Positions 37,007-47,163 of a stretch of DNA of 64,000 nt are shown here, piece by piece. The stretch comes from Botryotinia globosa (lineage: Eukaryota > Ascomycota > Leotiomycetes > Helotiales > Sclerotiniaceae), in NCBI GenBank assembly GCA_014898425.1, contig RCSZ01000011.1, positions 2,119,001 through 2,183,000 of the forward strand, in the 5' to 3' direction. Each line of letters starts with the position of its first letter. Within the stretch, counting starts at the first letter, position 1. A program made the position numbers and the translations under genes. Below the pieces are notes generated by a model. It did not search any database. It saw nothing but the letters and a program-made list of their open reading frames with translations, and was not told the origin of the DNA.

Positions 37007-37133
37007 AGTGGTAAAGTGGTAAAAGTGGTAAAAGTGGTAAAAGTGGTAAAAGTGGTAAAAGTGGTAAAAGTGGTAAAAGTGGTAAAAGTGGTAAAAATAG
37101 TAAAAATAGTAAAAATAGTAAAAATAGTAAAAT
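37007..37133. repeat. 9-bp minisatellite GTGGTAAAA, then TAGTAAAAA
   Basis: About nine units of GTGGTAAAA pass into about four units of TAGTAAAAA, indicating expansion of a variant unit at one end. Confidence 0.9.
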
Positions 37134-37174
37134 CATTCACTTCCTACCTAGTATATCCATACCGAGTACACCTG

Positions 37175-37237
37175 CAGTACACACATACAGTACACACATA
37201 CAGTACACACATACAGTACACACATACAGTACACACA
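37175..37237. repeat. 13-bp minisatellite CAGTACACACATA
   Basis: Nearly five units in tandem, followed by an AC-rich tail. Confidence 0.9.
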
Positions 37238-37520
37238 AACACAAATACAAATACACACACAGATCACTACTCCCACCACCACCACATGAATTGCCAATTG
37301 AACCCTTAAACCCTTAGCGTGAACCAAATCTTCCATCTTCCTTGAAATTTCTCCATATTATTTTTACTTTTCCCGCCCAAAACCACCATCTCCACTTTAA
37401 GGATTCGGTAAGAGAAGTGATAGTGGAGATCTTGACTCCTCAACAGTTTTTGAGAATTCATGCTAACTTCATTTGGTGTAGGGCTTGGAGTAGACCCAAT
37501 GTCAAAGTTTATATTCATCA

Positions 37521-37565
37521 ATTTATGTTGATTTATGTTGATTTATGTCGATTTATGTCGATTTA
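37521..37565. repeat. 10-bp repeat ATTTATGTYG
   Basis: Four and a half units; two end in TTG and two in TCG. Confidence 0.85.
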
Positions 37566-38868
37566 CCGTAATTCTTTGTGCAATTGAGCGGATCCGATTG
37601 GATCCGATAAGAGACGTTGTCAGCATTTATCGGCCTGAGACTTGGTGGGATGATACTATAGAAGGCAACTTGGGCAGGTACATCCTCAGACAGATGCTCT
37701 TTCCATAATTGAAACATCTCCAACATCTATCCTTACCATCAATGGTCAATGGTCAATGGTCAATGTCTTGGTATTTGTTACCTTCACCGTTATCGGTTAC
37801 AGCACGCCCTCAATATGTACAGAGTATCTTCTTCCACATACCAAGGTTCACCTGGTGTGGTGGTTCATCCATTCAATCAATCAAATAGATTACATATAAC
37901 CATCATTCTACCCTCCCTGGTGGATCTAATGCAGGGTCCTTCTCCATCTATCAATCTATCAATCTATCAATCTTCGGCATATTTTCTCTATTCGGCTAGT
38001 GAGAGAAGGAACACTTCACCAAGATCTCAACCACCCCTTGACTCGTTGATCCCAGCCTACGAGCTTTTGATTGGCTCGTCTGGCAAGAAGAAATCCATGA
38101 GCTTGGCTATATGTACAGTCCGGAGTAATGTGCTTTACGCGGCAGTGATGTGTTTTCAATGGAGTTTAGTAGCCAGATCATCAGGGGCTTCGACTTCCGA
38201 CTTCTTCATCCTCACGTGGTGGGATCCAAATGTACCGAGTATGTTGTGTCTCCCAAGGTTTGTGGCTATGTTTTCTTGCGTTCCCCCTATACTGAAACCG
38301 TAAACGGTTATGCACATGCAAAAGGCAATGCGTGGTTTATTGTTGTACTGCAGACAACTGCAGACAGACTTGCGGCTCGAATTTATACGTGCCCAGAGTC
38401 CCAGACAGACAGGTATTATGTAAGACTTACACATGTACTCACAAAGTATAATGTAGAACTTTTAACTTTGCTGCCCCCACGTTTGAAATTTTTATCTTTC
38501 AAGATTCGTACCTCGTTTTTCTGGTTTCCCTCGGAATTCAAATACGAATTGAGAAAATGTTGGGGAAATTTCAATGCGATTCGAAGTTTTTTAGAATTCT
38601 TTCAAGGGGGTTCTTGATTTATGGAAATCAAATTAAAATCATCTAATTCATAACTTCTCATGGGGATTTACCCATTTATTCCAACCACGGAAGGCCCTTT
38701 GATCTGTTTAGAGCCGAAGATCGCAAAAAGAAATCAATCCCCAGTCAAATCAAGGAAGGGAAGGGATGTTTATCACGATTCACAACATCCATATTGATTA
38801 CCTTTGTACAATTTACCACCCGTCAATTCTGTTTCAAATACGCACCTTCTCGGATCCACTCATCATTC

Positions 38869-38953
38869 ACTACGACTACGACTACGACTACGACTACGAC
38901 TACGACTACGACTACGACTACGACTACGACTACGACTACGACTACGACTACGA
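38869..38953. repeat. (ACTACG)n hexanucleotide repeat
   Basis: About 14 uninterrupted hexamers. The long DYDYDY/TTTTTT frames across it are artefacts. Confidence 0.95.
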
Positions 38954-39087
38954 GTACATACAAAGTACGACGATGAAAAGGAGGAGGCGAATGATTGATT
39001 ATTGACTGAATATTTGCTTTTTGACATTGCCTTGATTGGCTCGATTGGAAAGAGGTGGTTTCGACTTCAGGAATCAGGAATCAGGTT

Positions 39088-39134
39088 CAGGACTCAGGAC
39101 TCAGGACTCAGGACTCAGGACTCAGGACTCAGGA
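39088..39134. repeat. (CAGGACT)n heptanucleotide repeat
   Basis: Nearly seven units; preceded by CAGGAAT variants. Confidence 0.9.
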
Positions 39135-39919
39135 GAATACCCACTGCAATTGCACGGGCTACGTAGTTAAACCAATGAGCTAATCAACTCATATCTAATC
39201 AACGAAAACGTACTGGATATACGAAGTGCGCGATGGTATTCATACATGCGGTGAGAGACCTATATCGAATTGTTATTCTTGGTGGAAATTTGCTCGGGGC
39301 TGTGAGATATAATAGTACATCTTACATCTAAAAGGGGATCTACTATAGTTTGTTATATATCCAATTACTTTCTTTTCTCTTCGGAAAAAGTATATGTTTC
39401 TATACCAGCCCGCTTAAATGATTTGTGGGAATGGATAATGAATGATACGGAGAGCATGGCTACGGGAGATCATCTACTACGCGTACCTATATGCAACAGT
39501 GAAAAGAAGTCTGAAAGTCGATTCAATCCGCACACGTAGGCTTTTCCATGAGTGTCAAGGGCCATTCAATCAACATTATCGATGACGGTACAGAGCGCTC
39601 TCTCTCTGTGGATACTCTGGTTCACGGTAGACTGGAGGGAAGGATTAAGTATACGCGTTCTTTGGTATTTGGATTTTCGATATATGTACGTGACGTGTGA
39701 TCAGTGGAAGTTTTCGAGTCTGGGAGAAAAAGCATTGTGGATTTGGGGTTGGGGTTGGTGTATCGTGGGACGTATCCTCTATGCTCAGTCGTTGAGTGAG
39801 GTTATAGTGACTTGCAACACAGGGTTTCGCTTTCGCTGGTGTGTATGGTCGTTTGGAGCGGGGTCTTGAGTAAGGGGGAATTTGCTGTCTCTGCCTGGTG
39901 AATAGAAAAACTAATGAAA

Positions 39920-40121
39920 GGGAGTAGGGAGTAGGGAGTAGGGAGTAGGGAGTAGGGAGTAGGGAGTAGGGAGTAGGGAGTAGGGAGTAGGGAGTAGGGA
40001 GTAGGGAGTAGGGAGTAGGGAGTAGGGAGTAGGGAGTAGGGAGTAGGGAGTAGGGAGTAGGGAGTAGGGAGTAGGGAGTAGGGAGTAGGGAGTAGGGAGT
40101 AGGGAGTAGGGAGTAGGGAGT
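39920..40121. repeat. (GGGAGTA)n G-rich heptamer array, about 29 copies
   Basis: About 202 bp of near-perfect GGGAGTA repeats. It resembles, but is not, a TTAGGG telomere repeat. The minus strand reads as a spurious YSLLPTP protein. Confidence 0.95.
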
Positions 40122-40404
40122 GAGAGGGAAAGATAAGAGAGGATCATGAGAAGACAAATATTAAAACAGTGCTTGCAAAGCGCGCCGGAACAGTCAAGCC
40201 ATTGAGATATCCCCAATGGGATAGCCTAAGGCCTATCAAGTCTAATTTCTTTTCCATGAAGCAGACTTGACATTGTAAGTGGCATGTTTAGACCCATATT
40301 CTTAAGGCTGTGACAAGTCATGGTATAATATTAATTATCTTTGTTGAATCATCACAATCTATCGCGCGCTCTATCATACAATCCATCATGAAGCCATACT
40401 TTTC

Positions 40405-41548
40405 TCAGCATTGGAAAGCAACGTCTTCCTTTACAACTTTATTACCCCCCGCACTAGCAAATCCTGTACCTTCGCTTTTAATCTCTACCAGTCCTGGCTT
40501 GATCTTCTCCTTGTCCCCCTTCTTCCCCTTCTCTTTAACATCATTTCGCTCTGTCAGATCTGCCTCACAGACATAACAAGCAACAGCGTTCTGATCTGTT
40601 CCCGCTTCTGCGTGCGGATCGTGAACTCCGCTTGGAGTCATGAATTTGGTAACGCATGATTTGCAGAGCACATGACCGCAGGGTTTCGCAAGTACGGCTT
40701 TGGAAGTGTTGGTCAATTGCTTTTTGCACGAAGGGCAGATTCTTTGCGGCTTTTTTGTGATGCTATCCGTTTCTTCCGTAAATGCAACGGTAATCAAGGT
40801 ATGAAGTGAGTAATTGTGTGGTTTGTCTTGTTGTGAGGCGGGGCAAACTGGCGATTGTTTGGCTTTTTTGACAATGTTGTGAAGAGTGGTATTGGTGTTC
40901 GAACTTGGTGTGACGGATGGAACCCAGAAACTAGGTAAGGTTGTTTTGGAAGCCTGTCGTAGTTTCAGTAAATTGTCATGATTATCAGATTGAGCATCAT
41001 ACTTTTTCGTCATCAATAGCTCTCCTCGCTTTTGATCTCTCATCCTGTGCAATTCTCAAAAGTTCATCCTCATCTAACTCAAACTTCCTCTTTTCTCCTC
41101 TCTTTCCACCTTCACCATTTACCTCTTGCTCTACCATAATCTTTCCTCCTTCTCTCCCTACAATCTTGCCGCCTTTTCTTCCGGTCTTCCCCTCTAGTCC
41201 CATTTGTACTTTCTCAAATTCCGCTACAGCCCTCTCTCTCGCCTCATCCTCTTCCCTCATACGATCTTCATTCTTGTCCTGGTCGTCCTTTTCCTTATTT
41301 TTCTCCAGCCTCTTGATTTCCTTCTTCTGCGCCAAGATATTGCTCAACGCGCACTCGCGACAAAATACATCACCATGACCACACGAGACAGGAGTACGCG
41401 CAGGCAAGAGACATAAGCGACACGAAGCAAATGGTAAAAATGAGTCACGAGATAGACGAGCACTACTGCTTGTCCAGGCTGATTTCGCCAACTCACGCTC
41501 GTGGGAGGTGAAGACCGCACGGGAAGTATTACGTTTGCTGTGAGACAT
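40405..41548 (-). CDS. NOSIP-like RING-finger ubiquitin ligase family protein
   Basis: Two exons, 41548-41003 and 40953-40405, are joined in phase 0 across a 49-bp intron (donor GTATGA, branch CTGAA, acceptor GACAG), giving 364 aa. The N-terminus MSHSKRNTSRAVFTSHEREL with CRLCLLPARTPVSCGHGDVF is the zf-NOSIP type incomplete RING. A long charged helix rich in K and E follows. After the junction comes ASKTTLPSFWVPSVTPSS, a block kept in NOSIP homologues, and then a second RING/U-box-like module (CPSCKKQL..LAKPCGHVLCKSC..CYVCEADL). In animals NOSIP is an E3 ubiquitin ligase, and relatives associate with spliceosomal complexes. Here a nuclear ubiquitin or splicing role is inferred from the family. 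Without splicing each half would be out of frame. Confidence 0.88.
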
Positions 41549-42903
41549 ATTGGCCTTTTCGAATCTCGGTTATGCCTGAGCAAAAGAGCGATTGATTGTA
41601 TGGATACTTAGAATCTTACTCGAGGGATGAGCTGTAAAATTTTGTGGTCGAGAACATTGGTGAAGAGATAGAAAGTTCGAAGATGATCACCTGACGAAGC
41701 AGCTGCGCGGTGAAACTTACTTTAGGTTTATCCGCTCTCTACGCTAAGCCCGTTATAGCCTGTACTGGCCAGCTGGGTAACGTGCAACGACAACTGAATC
41801 ATTTTAGTTGGGATTTGTTTACGACAATTCTCAATTCCTCCTAATCTTTATGTCCCCCCTTCCTCAAACATTGTGCAACTTATCCCCTCTTCTGTTCAAA
41901 AGGAGCAGACAAATCGTGAATATCAGTTGAACCTGTTCCTAACGCTCCTTTATCATCTTCCAAACATCATTGAAACCTTTATATTGTATTGTGGCGAAGA
42001 TGTCAAACGTCCCTGGCGCCCCGCAACAAATAATTGAGCACATCGTGAAGTCTCGCGTCGACCGTGAACGCGACCAAGTTTGTCGCAACTATATCTATTC
42101 TTTTTGTTAGGAATTGGATCGGAAAGTCCTACTTGGGTTATTCAAGCCTCTATTGTTGTTGGAAAGCCATAATTATGCAAGCCTAGGATATATTACAGAT
42201 CTCTCCTAGGAGGATTTATGGGCTCCGGGAAAACCCAAGGCGGAAAACTATGCCGCGTTGGAAGGAGGTTCAACTGGAAAGGAGAAAATTGAACATTGCA
42301 CCAAACTTGAAAGACTGATTGAAATCTTGTGGATCCTAAGATGTCACAACTTCTGTCACAACTTCTGTCCCTGATTATTCCATCACTTTATTGGACATTA
42401 AAAAATTGTACCTTTGGAAGTGCGATTTGGAGTTTCAACACAGGCGAAACCCTCAAGGGTAGGTATCTCATCTAACCTCATCTCATCTCATCTCATCTGA
42501 ACTCTTGATTTCTTCGGATGTTCGAGACCTTCATTTCATCTCTTGAAAACAAAGCAAGAGTATGATAGCCTCAGTTTTCTTGATATTATCTGAAGTCATC
42601 TGGTATAATTTGTTTCCATGTAAAAGAAACCATTCACTATTTTCACGGACAGTGCTTGTTGACAAATTCTCTCTCGAGAATGACTAGGTAGTTTTATTTG
42701 TGGTTGTAACTGATTCGTCCACGCTAATAAGACCATGACCTCCAAGCCGTACCTTTATAGATTTCGATTATAGATTTGCAAAGTGAGATTGTCATTTTCT
42801 AACCACAACAAGGTCTTATCAAGTTAGATTGTCAACCATCAAATGCAAGCACCATCACTTTAAAAACAACATTCACCAACACATCTTGCTTTCATTGCTC
42901 ATC
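41549..42903. other. Intergenic, 1.35 kb
   Basis: Divergent upstream regions of the NOSIP-like gene (-) and the coiled-coil gene (+). A short (ATCTC)n-like run lies at about 42467-42498. No gene seen. Confidence 0.5.
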
Positions 42904-43944
42904 ATGAAAGATCTTCGCCAATCACCCAAACTCAGGAGATCCATCCCTCCAGCGAAACCAGATGGTTCTCGTTATTCTCGTCATAACTCTCTTACCAGCC
43001 ATGGCACGGAGGAAACGCGTGCACTTTCTTCCACCCAATCTTATCAGCCACACAGAAGCAACTCTTCAAGCATTTCTTCTAGCAATGACTCTACCGAGAA
43101 CAAAGATCACCCAAGGAAGCGTCTTTCGAGAGCAGAAGCCAAGATCAAAGAGCTTCGAAATTTTGGTCCAAATCTAGTTGCTCTTGAGGGAAGAACACAA
43201 ACGCTCTTCGCGGATCAGGCCAGTCTTAACTTCAATCTCTTGAGCCGTCTTAAAATGCCACTGCCATCGTCGTCTCCGCAAGGACGCCCTTCAAGATCAG
43301 GACCTCTTCAACATCCGCATACGAATCTCCCAAATCCATCCGATTCTGATCAATCTTTTCTTAGTCACGCTTTTCAGGTCAACTATGAGGATGTGGAAAT
43401 GAATGATGCGCCAGACATTTCAGAATCAATCATGGTTCCAGTAGAACCTGAACGTCAAGACAAAGATGAAGTGGCAACTCCCTGTCCACTCAGCAGATCC
43501 TCCAAAGCCGCAGCACCGGTTCGAATCCCTTCAAGCTCAAGTCGGTTAATGACTCCAAGTAGGATATTCGAAAGCCCACGGCATACCACTCTCCAAACCG
43601 CCACAACCAACATCCGCGATCAAATCGAGCTTGAAATTTCCCACTTAATGTTAGCAAAGCATAACGAATTACGACTCATCGAAACTGAACTGGCCAAAGC
43701 ACAGTTAATGCTTGAACAGCTTCGGCGCGTGCATTTAAGGCCATTCAACCTTGTCAAAAATGAGGAGGGTCAGGTTTACACAGTCAGGGTTGTGGTGAGA
43801 TCATTTAGTGGAGACGAGAGAAGACAGAAAGCAATTGTGAAACGACAAAGGGAAGAAGAAAAGGCTGCGGAAGAACTAAGGATAGAAGAAATGAAGAAAG
43901 GGGGAAGTGGTATGGGTTTGAGGAATAGATATGTGAAGAGGTGA
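42904..43944 (+). CDS. Unrecognised 346-aa protein with a C-terminal coiled coil
   Basis: A single exon. The frame is open from about 42829, but the first ATG is 42904 (MKDLRQSPKLRRSIPPAKPD), which I use. The N-terminal half is disordered, basic and serine/proline-rich. A compact block sits at LRNFGPNLVALEGRTQTLFA with ASLNFNLLSRLKMPLP. An acidic stretch VNYEDVEMNDAPD follows. The last 120 residues are helical (IRDQIELEISHLMLAKHNELRLIETELAKAQLMLEQLRRVHLR), a likely coiled coil, with a basic end KRQREEEKAAEELRIEEMKK. There is no signal peptide or membrane segment. A nuclear adaptor or chromatin-complex subunit would fit the composition, but I do not recognise the family. Confidence 0.7.
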   Translation: MKDLRQSPKLRRSIPPAKPDGSRYSRHNSLTSHGTEETRALSSTQSYQPHRSNSSSISSSNDSTENKDHPRKRLSRAEAKIKELRNFGPNLVALEGRTQTLFADQASLNFNLLSRLKMPLPSSSPQGRPSRSGPLQHPHTNLPNPSDSDQSFLSHAFQVNYEDVEMNDAPDISESIMVPVEPERQDKDEVATPCPLSRSSKAAAPVRIPSSSSRLMTPSRIFESPRHTTLQTATTNIRDQIELEISHLMLAKHNELRLIETELAKAQLMLEQLRRVHLRPFNLVKNEEGQVYTVRVVVRSFSGDERRQKAIVKRQREEEKAAEELRIEEMKKGGSGMGLRNRYVKR

Positions 43945-45058
43945 GGAGCGGAAGGGAGTGGGATAGAAACGGGAAACCGATGGAGCTGGTAAGCTCGAAA
44001 TGACTCCGAAGTGGAGATAAATGATCAGCAAATACATTGGCATTAAATAGCGAACCTATGTTAAGCCTATAATAATTCAAAGTGTGTGAAACAATGATTG
44101 TCCAACATTGTCTAATATTGTCCAAAGTATTAGTGAAGTCTGAAGTGATGCCAGCCAATCTCTCCACCGGAAGGACAGAGAGACTTGGATATGATATAAG
44201 ATGGAAGGGGGAAGAGGTCTAGAGTGACAATCTTTCTTCTCTTCCTTTAATACAGCATCCGTATTCTAAGAGAAAAATAGCCCATCTGATGCTAAGTCAA
44301 TCTCCAATGAACGTTATCAGAAGACATCACTCAATGCTCCTAAGATCTTCGGGGAATTGAGCAACTAGACTAAATATTTAATCAAGACATCAAGAACCAC
44401 TTGATACTCGATATGATAACCGTCATTCTGTACGAGGCCAGGTGGCTTGTATCTAATGGTCCCGAGGTCTACCCCGGGGCCGTTTCAAAAAGCCGAATGT
44501 GATTGATGTGGCGCGCGTCGACGTCAAGGACGTGTTGATTATATAAGCACAATCTGGGGAAACCCTGTTTCCCCCTTTTGTTTATACTTCCAGGATGACG
44601 TAACCTTAAATGGTAGGCACATTTCACATGTATGAGAGTTCTGATATATGAACTTCAACTATTTTCCCTTCAACTCTCATGTTCCACACAAAATACAATA
44701 AATTTATGACTTTGCAAATATAATCATCTACCGCGACAGCAACGATATATCAGAAACATTGCAAGGTACAAAGTACCTTGGCCAGACAGAACAGCCATGG
44801 CAAATGTTTACAATAGTCAGCTTGTACTGTACCCTCCCTCTTTCTTGTCTATCTCCTTTCACACAGAGCTTCCATCAGTCCGAATTACATTTCAGCAATT
44901 AAAAATTTGCCGTTTACCAATTCAAGAGGACAAATGAGATGGTTTGGAAGGCTGAATTCATTTTGAATGTGTTACTATGTCTAAACATTGAAAGCCCCAG
45001 TCTGCCATTCCGAACTATTGAACGTTCTGTTGATGTATCAATACTAATAATACTCTAG
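43945..45058. other. Intergenic with probable first exon of the carrier gene
   Basis: Mostly empty. The next gene needs an upstream start exon. ATG 44797 (MANVYNSQL), followed by weak GT donors (44806 or 44824) and an intron ending CTCTAG at 45058, is the best candidate. Confidence 0.4.
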
Positions 45059-46609
45059 GATGCATTCACACAACATCATCAATATCAGGATACCTCATCA
45101 TCCTCCACGACCTCAACAGCTCTTCCAGCACTCGGCCATGCCATAAGCGGCGCGACTGGAACCGCTATCTCAAACCTCTGCATCTATCCCCTCGACCTCA
45201 TCATAACACGTCTTCAAGTCCAGAGAACTCTCGCAAACTCCTCTGCGTCTGCTTCAAAACAGCCACAGAAATACACATCAGTCGCGGACGCCTTTGATAA
45301 GATTTACAATGAAGGAGGGATCACCGGATTTTATAGCGGAGTCTTACAAGACACATCCAAATCTATTGCAGATTCATTCCTATTCTTCCTCTTTTATGGA
45401 TATATTCGTTCAAAAAGACTACAGTCTCATCACTCATCCTCCAAAGCTACTCTTCCAGCACTAGAAGAATTGGGCGTCGGCGCGTTAGCTGGCGGGTTAT
45501 CGAAGTTTTTCACCACACCATTATCAAACATTGTCGTGCGAAAGCAAACTCATTCGATGACTGCTTCCTCTGGCTCAAAACCTCCAACAATCTCTTCGAT
45601 AATATCAGATATAAGAGAGAAGAAAGGCATTACTGGTCTCTGGTCGGGTTATAGTGCATCCTTAATACTTACTCTTAATCCAAGCATCACGTTCTTTCTC
45701 TATGAGTTTCTCAAACGTGTTGTCATCCTGAGAGATAAACGCGATGACCCAGGGGCGCGAATTACATTTTTGTTGGCGGCGGTTAGTAAGGCAGTTGCAA
45801 GCAGCATCACATATCCCGTGAGTCTAGCTAAGGCTCGAGCACAAGTCGACGGATCTTTTTCTCCAGTTAAGAAAGAAACTGTTGAGAAGCTTTCAGACAA
45901 TGTGAAAGATGCAACAAAGAATGGATCCAAAAAATCTGCCCAGGAAGCACAGGAACATCTCAAAGATGTTTCCAAGCAAGCAAGGAACAGCACAATCATT
46001 CATTCCATACTCAAGATTTACAGGGAAGAAGGAATAGGAGGATTGTACGAGGGCATCGGAGGGGAGATTATCAAAGGCTTCCTAGGCCATGGATTAACGA
46101 TGATTGTGAAAGATCGTGTACATGAATTCATTCTCTCACTTTATTTCATGGTTCTGCGATTGTTGAAACGCAGTCCATCGCCAAAAGCAATTATCAACGA
46201 TGCGAGAGAAAAGGTCATAGAAGGAGGTGAGAACGCCTTACAAAGTCTCAAAACGGTGGGCGAGAATACGCTCCAATCTGCTCGTGAGAATGGTTCGAGT
46301 CTCGTATCTACAGCCCAAAATTCCACTACCAATATCACACAATCCGCAAAGGACGTCACGGATAAAGTACTCAACGGCGCTAAAAATCTCGGGGAAAAGA
46401 CAAATAGTAGTATCCCAACAACAAAGGAAGCAAGTGACAGAGCAACTGCCATGGGAAACAATCTGACAGAAACGACAAGAACGACTACTGAATACGCGAA
46501 CAAGGAAGCAGGCCATTTGCTTGGAAACGCAGGTGAGCAATTAGGTGAGAAAATTGAGGGATTGGGAGGAGAAATCAAGAGAGTGGGAAAGGCAGGGAAT
46601 AGTGGATAG
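45059..46609 (+). CDS. Mitochondrial-carrier-family protein (peroxisomal carrier type) with LEA-like tail
   Basis: The frame is open from a CTCTAG acceptor at 45058 to TAG at 46609, 516 codons, and lacks an ATG until far inside. A short first exon must lie upstream (see the preceding entry). The three carrier modules are visible: ISNLCIYPLDLIITRLQVQ, FFTTPLSNIVVRKQTHS and ITYPVSLAKARAQVDGS, each followed by a loop such as EGGITGFYSGV or EEGIGGLYEGIGGEI. The pattern best fits the peroxisomal adenine-nucleotide carrier group (PMP34/Ant1), but substrate residues were not analysed. Unusual features are an inserted hydrophilic helix in the third module (KETVEKLSDNVKDATKNG) and a C-terminal extension of about 140 residues. 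The extension consists of amphipathic LEA-like repeats rich in A, K, E, T and N (SAKDVTDKVLNGAKNLGEK). Confidence 0.82.
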   Translation, partial: DAFTQHHQYQDTSSSSTTSTALPALGHAISGATGTAISNLCIYPLDLIITRLQVQRTLANSSASASKQPQKYTSVADAFDKIYNEGGITGFYSGVLQDTSKSIADSFLFFLFYGYIRSKRLQSHHSSSKATLPALEELGVGALAGGLSKFFTTPLSNIVVRKQTHSMTASSGSKPPTISSIISDIREKKGITGLWSGYSASLILTLNPSITFFLYEFLKRVVILRDKRDDPGARITFLLAAVSKAVASSITYPVSLAKARAQVDGSFSPVKKETVEKLSDNVKDATKNGSKKSAQEAQEHLKDVSKQARNSTIIHSILKIYREEGIGGLYEGIGGEIIKGFLGHGLTMIVKDRVHEFILSLYFMVLRLLKRSPSPKAIINDAREKVIEGGENALQSLKTVGENTLQSARENGSSLVSTAQNSTTNITQSAKDVTDKVLNGAKNLGEKTNSSIPTTKEASDRATAMGNNLTETTRTTTEYANKEAGHLLGNAGEQLGEKIEGLGGEIKRVGKAGNSG

Positions 46610-47163
46610 GAATAGGATCTCGTTTCGGCTCTGAGTTTTGGTCTGATTTGCTACAATTTGATACGAGTTTATTTGGGATGCATGATATGTTAGGGAATGG
46701 ATTTCAAGGGAGTGAAGCGGATAAGAGGAGTATTGGTACGGAATATGATGATATACGCACAGCAGAATCGCTATCATGAATTGGTTGTATAATAGTTTGT
46801 TGGCACAATAATTTAGCAATCATTTTTTCAATGATAATACAAATATCCTATATCATTAGTGGTTGGTAATGTCCAAAACTTTCTGATGGATCAAGGGCCA
46901 GGAAGCAGTGCATGAGCATAGCATACATGTGTAAATGCTACTTAGCTATCCGGCGTTATAATCTTCCGGGCATCTCCTCGCGTAACTATTGCCATATTGT
47001 AACATTTCATCTCATCTCACACGATGCAAGTACATTCCCACCCTTGAAACCAACAAGCTCTCATGTAATTACCCCAAAACCCACCAGCGCTTATTGAGGC
47101 ATCCGTTTTATAAGCACGACAAAGCAACCGACATTTGAGCTCCAAACCTCTTTGTCCCGTGAT
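46610..47163. other. Convergent intergenic region
   Basis: 3' flanks of the carrier (+) and DNA ligase (-). Nothing else seen. Confidence 0.55.

Larger units (their letters stand above)
36579..40404. other. Repeat-rich region without a convincing gene
   Basis: The first 400 bp is the purine-rich upstream region of the desaturase. The rest holds at least six short tandem arrays, listed separately. It also has minor (AATGGTC)n and (AATCTATC)n runs at about 37742 and 37947. Open frames at 37749-38303 and 38150-38617 overlap in different frames and look random. Confidence 0.5.

Noticed and set aside
37749..38617. Two overlapping frames of 184 and 155 codons
   Set aside because: They overlap in different frames, have no motif, and sit in repeat-rich DNA.
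38761..39005. Long DYDYDY, TTTTTT and RLRLRL open frames
   Set aside because: They are all translations of the (ACTACG)n repeat.
39645..40216. YSLLPTP repeat protein on the minus strand
   Set aside because: It is a translation of the GGGAGTA array, with no start context or non-repeat domain.
46141..46578. 145-codon frame antisense to the carrier's C-terminal tail
   Set aside because: A shadow of a real coding strand with biased composition.
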